The position numbers and the translations under genes are program-made. Below, piece by piece: positions 41,154 through 49,773 of a stretch of 64,000 nucleotides of DNA; positions within the stretch are counted from its first letter, which is position 1; every line of letters begins with the position of its first letter. The notes under the pieces are model-generated. The model saw only the letters and a list, made by a program, of their open reading frames with translations. It searched no databases and had not been told where the DNA came from. The stretch is taken from contig CAWDDE010000009.1 in NCBI GenBank assembly GCA_963801055.1, positions 23,392-87,391 on the forward strand, in the 5' to 3' direction. Source of the DNA: DASUPK01 sp963801055. Its GTDB lineage: Bacteria > Actinomycetota > Thermoleophilia > Solirubrobacterales > 70-9.

Positions 41154-42602
41154 TCATCTCCTCACCAGATCCTTGGCAGCCTCGCGCTGGACGTCTTCGG
41201 CTGGGGTTCGCGTCACTCCGTCGGGCTCGATCATGTGGTCCTCGCCGATGGCGAACTCGGGCACGTGGATGTCATAGCGGTACTCGGCCGCGTCGAGCCC
41301 GTCGAGCTCCACCTCGGGCGGCACGCGCAGGAGGTTGAGCCTCTTCAGGATCAGGCCAGCCACCCAGCCAGAGAGGAAGCCCAGCGGCAGGAAGGTCGCC
41401 AGGCCCAGCAGCTGACCCCAGATGGAGCTGTCCACGTTGTTGAGACCGGTTGGATAGCCGGCGGCGAACACACCGACCCAGAGGATGCCAAGGAAGCCCG
41501 AGTAGCCGTGCACCGTAACCGCCCCGACCACGTCGTCGACTCGCATCTTCTCCTCGACCCACGTTCCGACGTAGACCGCCGTGGCGCCTGTGATCATCGC
41601 CAGCAGATAGCCCAGCGTCGGCGCGTACACGTCGGCGCCGGCCGAGACGCCGATCACGCCCGCGAGCCCGCCCGAGACGGTCCAGAACGGGTCACCCCGG
41701 CTGGTGAAATAGGCGCCGGTGAAGCCGCCCGCGAAGCCGAAGGTGATGATCATCGCGATCGAGCCGAGCGTGGTCGGGCTGAGGTAGATGTTCGCCCACC
41801 CTGGGAAGGCCGTCGACGCGATCACCAGGCATGCCGCATAGAACCCGTAGAACCCCGTGAAGATCAGCATCAATCCCATCAACGTCATGTGGATGTTGTG
41901 CGGTCTGAAGGTCCTGGCCAGACCCTCCTTCGTGTATTTGCCTATTCGCGGCCCGAGATGGAAGAGGACGCCGAGGGTGAAAGCGCCCGAAACCCCGTGC
42001 ACCACCGCCGAGGCGATCGAGTCGTGGAAGCCGAAGCGGAGCGTCATCCAGCCTCCCGCACTCCAGCCCCAAGCGGCATCCAACATCCAGACGACCGAGC
42101 CGAGCAGGCAGGCCAGGACCAGATAGGCCGAGAGCCGAACCCGCTCGAGCAGCGCTCCGGACATGATCGAGGCGGTCGTCCACGAGAAGAGCAAGAAGGC
42201 CAGGAAGAAGACCAGATTGATGTTGTTGGTCAGGTTGGGCCCGAAGGTGTCCGACCATGGGATCCCGCTCTGGCAGGTGACGCTGGTGAAGTCTGAGCTG
42301 TTCGGTCCGATCGGCGGGATCCCGGGCTGGTTGCAGCTGTAGATCCACCAGCCGATGTAGTACATGGTGGGGGTGACCACGGCGATCGTCAGGATGTTCT
42401 TCATCGCGGTGGCCAGCGCGTTCTTGCGGCGCGCGACACCCGTCTCGTACGTCATGAAGCCCACGTGGATCAGCCACATGAGCACGACCGTGAAGAAGTA
42501 GAACTGCTCGCCGAGGATCGCGCTGTCGAGGGTCTGCGCGTCCTGCACTGTCGTCAGCGGATCAGTTGCCTGGGCGAGCTGGACGGTGAGAGCGTCGATC
42601 AT
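41154..42602 (-). CDS. amt: Ammonium/methylammonium transporter
   Basis: 482 residues, about eleven membrane helices. Amt landmarks: FFTVVLMWLIHVGFMTYETG (family start), the twin-His pore pair in FGFHDSIASAVVHGVSGAF and MRVDDVVGAVTVHGYSGFLG, and ADVYAPTLGYLLAMITGA. The start is the ATG at 42602; longer readings add an Arg-rich stretch without coding sense. Amt channels conduct ammonium and methylammonium, so this gene may feed the gmaS route. Its cytoplasmic tail (YRYDIHVPEFAIGEDHM) is long. It is divergent from a GAF-PucR regulator and followed by three small membrane genes. No glnK was seen next to it. Confidence 0.93.
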   Translation of the reverse strand: MIDALTVQLAQATDPLTTVQDAQTLDSAILGEQFYFFTVVLMWLIHVGFMTYETGVARRKNALATAMKNILTIAVVTPTMYYIGWWIYSCNQPGIPPIGPNSSDFTSVTCQSGIPWSDTFGPNLTNNINLVFFLAFLLFSWTTASIMSGALLERVRLSAYLVLACLLGSVVWMLDAAWGWSAGGWMTLRFGFHDSIASAVVHGVSGAFTLGVLFHLGPRIGKYTKEGLARTFRPHNIHMTLMGLMLIFTGFYGFYAACLVIASTAFPGWANIYLSPTTLGSIAMIITFGFAGGFTGAYFTSRGDPFWTVSGGLAGVIGVSAGADVYAPTLGYLLAMITGATAVYVGTWVEEKMRVDDVVGAVTVHGYSGFLGILWVGVFAAGYPTGLNNVDSSIWGQLLGLATFLPLGFLSGWVAGLILKRLNLLRVPPEVELDGLDAAEYRYDIHVPEFAIGEDHMIEPDGVTRTPAEDVQREAAKDLVRR

Positions 42603-42824
42603 TGCCCTGCTCTCCACCTCTCGCCCTGGGAGGGCGAAGCGATTCTCACGGCGGCGTCGAGATCGCAGGCCACGAGCAGGAAGGAACCTATCCTCACCGG
42701 TAGGCCTTGCACAATAGGCTGAGCCCACACATTTGTCCCCCCGTGAGGGTAGGGTTCGCACATACGGTCACCATCCGGACGAGGTTAGGATTGGCGCCCG
42801 TCGAGGAGAGAACGGAGCTGTCGC
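42603..42824. promoter_or_regulatory. Divergent region between amt and GAF-PucR gene
   Basis: 222 bases. TCGCCCT-GGG-AGGGCGA (42620-42636), a perfect 7-bp inverted repeat 18 bases upstream of amt, could be an operator or leader hairpin. TTGCACAATAGGCT at 42708-42721 is AT-rich and could include a promoter. GAGGAGAGAACGGAG precedes the TTG start of the regulator. Confidence 0.35.
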
Positions 42825-44640
42825 TTGACCGTGAAGTCGGAGTCTTGGCCTGAGCCGCGAATCCCCCTACGCAGCGCTCAGCGGGAGACCGAGACTCTCT
42901 ATGCGGTCATCCAGACCGTGTCCTCCTCGCTCGATCTCGACCGGGTGCTTGGCGGCATCGTCGAGATCGCAACCGACGCGACGGATTGCCATGCCTGCTT
43001 CATCTACTTCCTCGAAGCCGACCGTTTGGTGTTGCGGGCTGCGTCGCCGCGCTACGCGCCGTTTGTCGGCAAGCTCGACCTAGGGGTGAACGAGGGCCTC
43101 GCCGGCTGGGTCGCCCGCACGAAGACGCCCGAGTTCATTCCAGAGAATGCACTGGCGGATCCCCGGATGAAGTACGTGCCCGAGCTGGAGGAGGAGCGAT
43201 TCCAGTCGATGGTCGCAGTGCCGCTCCTCGCGAAGTCCGGTGACGTAATCGGGGTCGCCGTTCTGCACACCGCAGCCCCTCGCGAATTCGACGACGAGGT
43301 GCTCAACTTCCTCCTCCATACGGCGTCGCTGGTCGCCGGTGCGATCGAGAATGCGCAGCTCTACGAGGAGACCCGGAGGCGGGTACAGGCGCTGACCACG
43401 CTCAATCAGCTCAGCCAGAGACTTGCCGAGGTCACATTGAGGGAGGACCTGATCGAGACTGTCACGCGGGGCGCCAGGGAGCTGCTGGGCGCGGGCGCTT
43501 GCCAGATCTACCGCCTCGACCGGCAAGCTGACCAGCTGGTGCTCGCGGGGACCGATCCGGAGCACGCGCCCGCGCCGAGTCCCAGGCCCGGCGGGGCGAG
43601 CCTGGTGCTCGACCTGATGCGCCGGGCAAATGGCCGGGGCCGTGGCGGGGGTGGCCGGGCTGCTCGGACCTTGTGGCCGGACGTGGACGATAACGCGCTG
43701 CTGGTCGCCCCCCTGGTGGCGGGCGACGAGCAGCTCGGGATCATCTGCTGCCTCGCGTACGACAGGCAGTTCGCCGACGAGGACGCGGAGCTGCTCGGAG
43801 CCGTCGCCAACCAGACTGCGGTAGGCCTGAAGAAGACCGAGCTGATCGAGCGTCTGACGGCCGAGAACCTCGTCAAGGACATGTTCGACGCGCTCGCTGC
43901 CGGCTCCGTGGAGGCGGCCGAGGCCAAGGCGGGTGAGGCGGGCTGCGACCTGAGCCAGCCGCACCTCTTCGTGCACGTGGAGCGCGCCGCACGGGCGCCC
44001 GCGGGCGGCCACCGAATCTGGCCGGAACTGGCGGGCCGGTTGCAGGAGCAGCTTCGGCGGCTCGGCATTGGGGCGTTCCTCGACTCTCGCCCGGACCGGG
44101 TGCGTGCGCTGGCTCCGCTGCCTGACGGGAAGGGACAATGCGGTGGAGGAGCTCCGGGCCGCGTGCGAGCCGCTGGGCCAGGAGGCGGGGGTGGTAGTGG
44201 GATTGAGCGAGGTCGATCAGGGCCCATCGAGTGCCCGGAGGAGAATTCGAGAGGCTGCCGACGCTGCGCGCATCGGCAGGTCGCTCGTAGCCGAGGGAGG
44301 CGCCGTCTCCTATGAGCAGCTTGGCGCCTACCGCTACCTGGTGCACCTGGAGCTCGACGAGGCGCCGCGCGACCGCTACCGCCAGTCGGTGGAGAAGCTG
44401 CTCGAGTACGACCGTCGGGGCAACGCCTGTCTCGTCGACACGCTTGAGCGGTTCCTTGCCGACCGTGGCCGAATCACCTCCACAGCCCGAGCCCTGTTCG
44501 TTCATCCGAACACCGTGCGCCAGCGGCTCGATCGCATCGAGCGCGTCGCCGATCTGGATCTATCGAGTGAGGACTTGCTGTCGCTCGAGCTCGCCCTGAA
44601 GCTGGTGCGATTGCACCGCGTGCGAGCGGAGCAGGACTAG
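42825..44640 (+). pseudogene. GAF-PucR/CdaR-type transcription regulator, one frameshift
   Basis: From TTG 42825 two GAF domains follow each other (LDRVLGGIVEIATDATDCHAC with VNEGLAGWVARTKTPEFIPE; then LREDLIETVTRGARELLGAG with QLGIICCLAYDRQF). A GGDEF-like hinge follows, and the chain breaks near 44130 in a G/A run (after DGKGQ). The next frame gives RDNAVEELRAACEPLGQEA and the PucR helix-turn-helix: LERFLADRGRITSTARALF with VHPNTVRQRLDRIERV. Complete length would be about 604 residues. GAF-PucR proteins control nitrogen or organic-compound catabolism; its position opposite amt suggests nitrogen control. One-base break, likely repairable. Confidence 0.78.
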
Positions 44641-44650
44641 GCGGATGGCT

Positions 44651-44869
44651 CTACGCGGCGCGTTCGCGAGTCCGCCTGATCAGCAGCCAGATCCAGAAGA
44701 TCGCAAAGCCCAGAATGTTCAGCAAGAAGACGAACAGGACCCACCAGGCTTTCCAGAGGAATTGCAGCTCCTGCTCCTTCCAGAGCTCGTATCCCGTCAG
44801 ATAGCACATGATCAGGAGGCACACGAGCAGGAACGGAGGCGCGCTGCCGGTGAGCAGGAACAGGATCAT
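44651..44869 (-). CDS. Small two-helix membrane protein
   Basis: 72 residues from MILFLLTGSAPPFLLVCLLI with two helices (LTGSAPPFLLVCLLIMCYL and KAWWVLFVFLLNILGFAIF) joined by TGYELWKEQELQFLW, and a basic end RRTRERAA. A longer form from 44919 would overlap the start of the divergent gene. It resembles phospholipase-D-like N-terminal membrane regions only loosely. It converges on the regulator gene with a 10-base gap. Function unknown. Confidence 0.55.
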   Translation of the reverse strand: MILFLLTGSAPPFLLVCLLIMCYLTGYELWKEQELQFLWKAWWVLFVFLLNILGFAIFWIWLLIRRTRERAA

Positions 44870-44918
44870 CGAGCCGAGGCATTCTATGAGTCGGGTTCGC
44901 GGGTGGCCCGGGTCCCGC

Positions 44919-45623
44919 ATGGCTGGCCCGGAGCCGATGACGATCCGGGCAAAGCTCTACACGGCCATCCTGCTCACGATCCTCGGCCCACTCGCCACCA
45001 CGGCCGTTGCACTTCACGGGATGGGGGAGATGGGCGACAGCTTCGATGCCGTCGATGCACGTGCCAGGGACGAGGCGCTTGCGCGGGAGCTCAAGTTCGG
45101 GGTGACCGACATGAACGGCTGGCAGACGGCCTACGGTTACGACGACGGGCGCTCGCGGCCGCGATTCGTCCGCTCGGCGGCCGAGCTACGGCGGAATCTC
45201 GAGCAGGCCGCAGACACCTTCACGCAGCCGCGCGAACGCTCGCTGCTCGGCAGTCTTCAGTCCGGGTTCGACCGCTTCATGGCCCTCGATGTGGTGGCTT
45301 GGCGCGCCCTCCAGGCGGGCGACGCTCCAGCGGACGAAGGCCATCCTCCTCGGGCCCGAGCTGGTGCGCTTCGAGGCGATGGCGGCCGCCGCCGAACGCC
45401 TGGCCTCGTACGAGGCCGCAACTCGCCGAGGACGCAAACCGCGCGTTCAACGACGCACGTGACACGGCCCGCCGCCGGATGATCGCGGTGGCGCTCGGTG
45501 CGGCGCTGGTGATCATCCTGCTGCTGTTCACGGCGAACGACGTCGCACGTATGGCGCTCGAGGGGGAGCGCCGGACGCGCCCAACCACGGCTCGCGAACC
45601 GGAGGGCGGTCGAGGAGTCTTGA
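44919..45623 (+). pseudogene. Membrane sensor-like protein with four-helix-bundle domain, several frameshifts
   Basis: Starts MAGPEPMTIRAKLYTAILL (or ATG 44937) with an N-terminal membrane helix, then a helical extracytoplasmic stretch (DSFDAVDARARDEALAREL, FTQPRERSLLGSLQSGFDRF). Breaks near 45320, 45422 and about 45570 separate this from AILLGPELVRFEAMAAAAERL, QLAEDANRAFNDARDTARRR and a second helix MIAVALGAALVIILLLFTAN. Put together this is a two-helix chemoreceptor-like sensor of about 230 residues with no kinase or methyl-accepting domain. Its probable stop (TGA 45621-45623) overlaps the antiporter start. Indels in three places; a consensus problem is plausible. Confidence 0.55.
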
Positions 45624-46867
45624 CCCGCGACGTGCTTCTGACGCTCAGCCTGATGCTGAGCGCGGCACTGGCGGCGCGCTTCCTTGCCAGCCTGGCTCGG
45701 ATTCCCGAGATCCTGTTGCTCGTCCTCTTCGGCGCCCTTCTCGGCCCCTCGATGCTCGACGTGATCGAGGTGCCGCTTGACTCGCTCGGCGCGCAGCTCA
45801 TCTTCACCCTCGGCGTCTCGATGATCCTCTTCTACGGAGGGCTCAACCTGTCGTTCAGCGTCCTCCGCCAGGTATGGGTCGGGCTCGGGCTGCTCATCCT
45901 CCCGGGGGTGATCCTGACGGCGGCGGTCACCGGCGCGGCTGCCCATCTCGCCTTCGGACTGTCCTGGACCGCGGCTCTGCTGATGGGGGCAGTGCTATCG
46001 CCCACCGATCCCGCCATCCTGATACCGCTGTTCATCCGCTCCCGCCTCAGGCCGAAGGTGGCCGAGACGGTGGTGGCGGAGTCCGCCTTCAACGATCCCA
46101 TCGGGGCGGTGCTCGCGCTGGCGCTCGCGGGCGTTCTGGTGAGTGGCGACAGCTCCGTGGGGACCCCCGTCGCCGACTTCGTGGTCAATCTCGCGATCAG
46201 CACCGTCATCGGCATCGTCGCCGGCGTGCTCCTCTCCGCGACGGTCTCGAGCCGTCGCGCCGGGATCTGGCGCGAGTCATCCGGGGCGGCGGCGCTGATG
46301 GTCGTCACGATCAGCTACTTCTCGCTCGACTCGGCGGGCGGCAGCGGTTACCTGGGCGCCTTCCTCGCCGGGCTGATTGCGGCGAACATGGAGCATTTGG
46401 GACTGGGGATGCGACAGGAGCATGAGCGGGAGATGCGGCGTTTTGCCGCCAATACAGCCGACCTGGTCACGTTCTTCGTCTTCTTGGTCTTGGGTGCGAA
46501 CATCCCCTTCGGTGTGCTGGGGGAGAATCTGCTTCCCGCGCTTGCCGTGATCGCGGTGCTGGTCCTGGTCGCGCGGCCACTGGCGGTGCTCGCCTGTACC
46601 AGGCCGGACCGGCGCGGAGCCTGGACTTCGCGCGAGATCGCGTTTCTTTGCTGGACGCGCGAGACCGGGGTCGTGCCGGCGGCTCTGGTGGGAGTTCTCG
46701 CCGGGCTCGGCGTGCCGAACATCGACACCTACGCGAGCGTTGTCGCGCTCGCGATCATCATGACGCTGATCCTGCAGGCGCTCCCGGCGGGTTGGCTCGC
46801 CCACAGGCTGGGGCTACTGGACGGCCCGAGCCCCGTTTCCCCAGAGCCTGAGCCGTCCCCGCCTTAA
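45620..46867 (+). CDS. Cation/proton antiporter, CPA1 family
   Basis: 415 residues, about 12 membrane helices. The family blocks are present: LSLMLSAALAARFLASLARI and PEILLLVLFGALLGPSMLDV at the N-terminus, then SLGAQLIFTLGVSMILFYGG, VLSPTDPAILIPLF (the transport-site SPTDP), and VAESAFNDPIGAVLALAL, where the Asp is typical of the ion site. The C-terminus ends soon after helix 12 with SPVSPEPEPSPP, so no RCK or Usp domain is attached. Start is taken as the TTG at 45620, overlapping the upstream gene stop as TTGA. Exchange of Na+ or K+ for protons at the plasma membrane is expected; the ion cannot be told from sequence. Confidence 0.88.
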   Translation: MTRDVLLTLSLMLSAALAARFLASLARIPEILLLVLFGALLGPSMLDVIEVPLDSLGAQLIFTLGVSMILFYGGLNLSFSVLRQVWVGLGLLILPGVILTAAVTGAAAHLAFGLSWTAALLMGAVLSPTDPAILIPLFIRSRLRPKVAETVVAESAFNDPIGAVLALALAGVLVSGDSSVGTPVADFVVNLAISTVIGIVAGVLLSATVSSRRAGIWRESSGAAALMVVTISYFSLDSAGGSGYLGAFLAGLIAANMEHLGLGMRQEHEREMRRFAANTADLVTFFVFLVLGANIPFGVLGENLLPALAVIAVLVLVARPLAVLACTRPDRRGAWTSREIAFLCWTRETGVVPAALVGVLAGLGVPNIDTYASVVALAIIMTLILQALPAGWLAHRLGLLDGPSPVSPEPEPSPP

Positions 46868-46920
46868 GTGGCCAAGGCCTGGGTCCCGCCGGGTAGCCTG
46901 AGCTCGAGAACCGGCTTGCA

Positions 46921-48381
46921 ATGAGCACTGCGAACGCCACCAAAAGTAAGAGAGCAGTTCGCTCGCGAGCGCGACGCCGGCCGCCGCGATCGGGCATGGA
47001 ACGGCAATCGGTGAATGACCGCGTGGCTCGCGGCAAGCGAGCTCGGGCGGAAGCCACCCGCTCGAGCCACGCCGTCTGGGAGCCGCCCTCTGACAGAACG
47101 AGCCCGGTCGACTTGCTGGAGAGGCAGGCGAAGGCGCGCATTCCCGAGCTCGTGCCGATCCGCCACGCTCGGATGCTCGCCTCACCCTTCAGCTACTACC
47201 GGGGAGCGGCGCTGCCGATGGCTTCGGATCTGGCCACCACCCCGAGCTCGGGCCTGCCGGCGCAGATCTGCGGGGACGCGCACCTCTGCAACTTCGGAGT
47301 CTTCGGCTCGCCGGAGCGCCACCTCTTCTTCGACGTCAACGACTTCGACGAGACCGCGCCGGGCCCGTGGGAGTGGGACGTGAAGCGCCTGGCGGCCAGT
47401 CTGGAGATCGCCGGCCGAGACAATGGGTTTCCGCATCAGGCGCGAAAGAGCATCGTGCATCGGGCCGTGCGCTCCTATCGAGAAACGATGCGCGAGTTCG
47501 CGCAAATGTCGATGCTCCAGGTCTGGTACGCCCACCTCGACATGGACGAGTTGCTGCCGCGATTTCACTCGAGCCTCGACCGCACGCAGACGCCCGCCGT
47601 CTGGAAGGCGATCACCAAGGCCCGCGCCCACGACAGCATGCAGGCCTTCGCGAAACTCGCCGAGGTCGTGGACGACGAGTGCAGGATCCTCAATCAGCCT
47701 CCGCTGATCACGCCCGTCGAGGAGCTCGAGGAGGGGGTCGATCCTGGGGCGCTGCTGGAGGAAATGGACGCCTTCATCCGCTCCTATCGAGACACGCTCC
47801 GAGCCGATCGCCGGCAGCTGCTCGAGCAGTACCGGTTCGTCCACCTCGCTCGCAAAGTGGTGGGTGTGGGAAGCGTGGGGACCCAGGCCTGGATCCTGCT
47901 GCTCCTCGACGATCAGGATGTTCCGCTGTTCTTGCAGGTGAAGGAGGCCGAGGCCTCCGTGATCGAGGAATTCACCTCAAGGAGCGAGTTCTCCAACCAC
48001 GGGCAGAGGGTTGTGTCCGGGCAGCGGCTGATGCAGGCGGCCAGCGACATCTTCCTCGGCTGGGAGCAATTCGCCTGGCTGGGCGACGAGTGTGACTACT
48101 ACATCAGGCAGCTCCGCGACTGGAAGGGATCCGCCGACATCGAAGGGATGACGCGTGCGGGCATGGAGCTCTGGGGGCGGATGTGCGGCTGGACCCTCGC
48201 CCGCGCCCACGCACGCTCGGGCGACAGGGTCGCGATCGCCGCCTACCTGGGGAAATCGGATGCCTTCGACCGAGCGATCGCGAAGTTCTCGGTCGCCTAC
48301 GCCGACCAGAACGAGCGCGACTACCAGGCGTTGAAAGAGGCCATCGCGAGCGGGCGGCTCGCCGCGGAGACGGGCGCCTAA
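46921..48381 (+). CDS. DUF2252 family protein
   Basis: 486 residues. DUF2252 proteins have a kinase-like (aminoglycoside phosphotransferase-like) fold. Signature pieces: SPFSYYRGAALPMASDLA, ICGDAHLCNFGVFGSPERHL, FDVNDFDETAPGPWEWDVKR (the HxxN ... D-x-N-D-F-D catalytic-looking set), and WILLLLDDQDVPLFLQVKEA. The N-terminal 45 residues are basic (RSRARRRPPRSGMERQS) and may be disordered. It is widespread in Actinobacteria and its substrate is unknown. It stands 53 bases after the antiporter, probably with its own promoter. Confidence 0.88.
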   Translation: MSTANATKSKRAVRSRARRRPPRSGMERQSVNDRVARGKRARAEATRSSHAVWEPPSDRTSPVDLLERQAKARIPELVPIRHARMLASPFSYYRGAALPMASDLATTPSSGLPAQICGDAHLCNFGVFGSPERHLFFDVNDFDETAPGPWEWDVKRLAASLEIAGRDNGFPHQARKSIVHRAVRSYRETMREFAQMSMLQVWYAHLDMDELLPRFHSSLDRTQTPAVWKAITKARAHDSMQAFAKLAEVVDDECRILNQPPLITPVEELEEGVDPGALLEEMDAFIRSYRDTLRADRRQLLEQYRFVHLARKVVGVGSVGTQAWILLLLDDQDVPLFLQVKEAEASVIEEFTSRSEFSNHGQRVVSGQRLMQAASDIFLGWEQFAWLGDECDYYIRQLRDWKGSADIEGMTRAGMELWGRMCGWTLARAHARSGDRVAIAAYLGKSDAFDRAIAKFSVAYADQNERDYQALKEAIASGRLAAETGA

Positions 48382-48441
48382 CCCGAGCAAACCGACGCCC
48401 GGACAGTGCCCCGCCGCCAGGGGAGCGGGAGCGTGTTTCGG

Positions 48442-49086
48442 CTACGGATGCCCGGCGTCGATCACGATCTCGTCTGCCGGTCCGGTGAGGGTGATGCTCG
48501 CGAGCGCGGGAGTACCCGGTCGCACCTCGATCGGCAGATGGTGAGTGCCGAGCCAGGCGGCGACGCGATCCTCGTCTCCGGTCAGCTGCAGCTTTGTGAT
48601 CTTCACGCGGCCCGCCGGGTGGGTGGTCGGGGACCGGCCTGGTAGGGGCGTGCCCGGCCCCCACTCGACGATGATGGGGACCGACGGCTCGGCGACGGCC
48701 TGCTCGATACCGGCAACCCGCCACCGTAGGAGTTGGCCGCTTTGAGTCGCCCTCGAGTTGGCGCTCACCGCAAGGCCGAGTCGGCGGGCGACATCGTCGA
48801 GCGCATGGGTGCGGACAGCCCAGCCGAGCGGCCGGGCGAGGGCGGGGTGCGCATCGGCGACCCAGCTCCCAAACGGGCTCTGCGCCGCCTCGGCCTCGTC
48901 GATGACGGTGACCAATTCGAGATAGGTCTCGCCGAGCGGCACGATTCGGTTGGCCGTGCCCCACCCCGGGTGACGGCCGCCCTCGACCGAAGTCAGGCCG
49001 TATCGCGCTTCTATCTCGCGCGCGGCCGCTTCCAGGTCGGCCACCGCGAGCAGTACGTGGTCGAGCTCCAGGTCCTCCTCCGACAT
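48442..49086 (-). CDS. Glyoxalase-like (VOC superfamily) protein
   Basis: 214 residues beginning MSEEDLELDHVLLAVADLE, the beta-alpha-beta start of a glyoxalase_3 module, with His of the LDHVLL segment as metal ligand. ETYLELVTVIDEAEAAQS and PIIVEWGPGTPLPGR continue the fold, and a second half domain (VKITKLQLTGDEDRVAAWL ... ALASITLTGPADEIVIDAG) follows. The metal set looks incomplete, as in many such proteins, so it may be non-catalytic. Lone gene, convergent with DUF2252. Confidence 0.8.
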   Translation of the reverse strand: MSEEDLELDHVLLAVADLEAAAREIEARYGLTSVEGGRHPGWGTANRIVPLGETYLELVTVIDEAEAAQSPFGSWVADAHPALARPLGWAVRTHALDDVARRLGLAVSANSRATQSGQLLRWRVAGIEQAVAEPSVPIIVEWGPGTPLPGRSPTTHPAGRVKITKLQLTGDEDRVAAWLGTHHLPIEVRPGTPALASITLTGPADEIVIDAGHP

Positions 49087-49156
49087 CGCCGGGCAGTATC
49101 CCCGCTAGCGTCAGCTCGATCTGCGCGATCCGGGCTCGGCGTCCGAGCGAAACCCG

Positions 49157-49182
49157 GGGAGGCCCGCCGAAGCGGGCCTCCC
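49157..49182 (-). terminator. Terminator with UUCG tetraloop
   Basis: On the minus strand GGGAGGCCCGC-TTCG-GCGGGCCTCCC: an 11-bp stem closed by a C(UUCG)G tetraloop, 22 bases after the stop of the secreted coiled-coil gene. Exceptionally stable; no T-run. Confidence 0.75.
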
Positions 49183-49203
49183 GACGCATACGAGCCCTAG
49201 GCG

Positions 49204-49641
49204 CTAATGCTTCTTTTGGGGTGCGCCGGCTGGCTGCCAGGGCTGGAAAGCACCCGTCGCGCGGTCGGCACCGGCGGTCCTAGAGGTGGCCGTCCCGCAG
49301 GTTCCTGGCGGTATTGCCAGCAGCCAAGCATCAATCGGGTCACCTGACTCGGTGAAGTCCAGCGCCGTCGTATTGAACGAGCCGGACGGGCTGGTGTAGT
49401 TGTAGCCGAAGTACTGAGTCCCCGACACTCTTTGGATGCAGGCGTTGTCAGTGTTGAGTTTCTGGACCTGCGTGTTGAGGCTCTGGACCTGCGTATTGAG
49501 GGTCCCAACCTGACTCTGCAGTTTCTTGATCTTCTTGGTGAGACATTTGGTCGAACAGGCAGCGTCAGCGCTATTCGCGCCAACCCCGAGGGCCCATACC
49601 AGCAACCCCGTTGACAGTGCGAGAACGATTAGCTTCTTCAT
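49204..49641 (-). CDS. Secreted coiled-coil protein
   Basis: 145 residues with a clean signal peptide MKKLIVLALSTGLLVWALGV cut after ANSADA. The mature part opens with a cysteine pair and a short coiled coil built from repeats of LNTQVQSLNTQVQKLNTD, giving a heptad-like ladder. After that come a compact region with VSGTQYFGYNYTSPSG and FTESGDPIDAWLLAIPPGTC, ending Lys-rich. Likely a small cell-surface oligomer. Function unknown; expressed on its own, with a strong terminator. Confidence 0.75.
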   Translation of the reverse strand: MKKLIVLALSTGLLVWALGVGANSADAACSTKCLTKKIKKLQSQVGTLNTQVQSLNTQVQKLNTDNACIQRVSGTQYFGYNYTSPSGSFNTTALDFTESGDPIDAWLLAIPPGTCGTATSRTAGADRATGAFQPWQPAGAPQKKH

Positions 49642-49773
49642 TCAATCCTCCCCATGTGAGTTGACGCCCCATTCTGTTCCGGCTCGCTCCCGTTTGCATC
49701 GGGGGGCGCATTACGGTCCGCCCTCAGTGCGGACTACGCATGCCCCCAGGGGCACGACGCGCTAGATGCGCCC

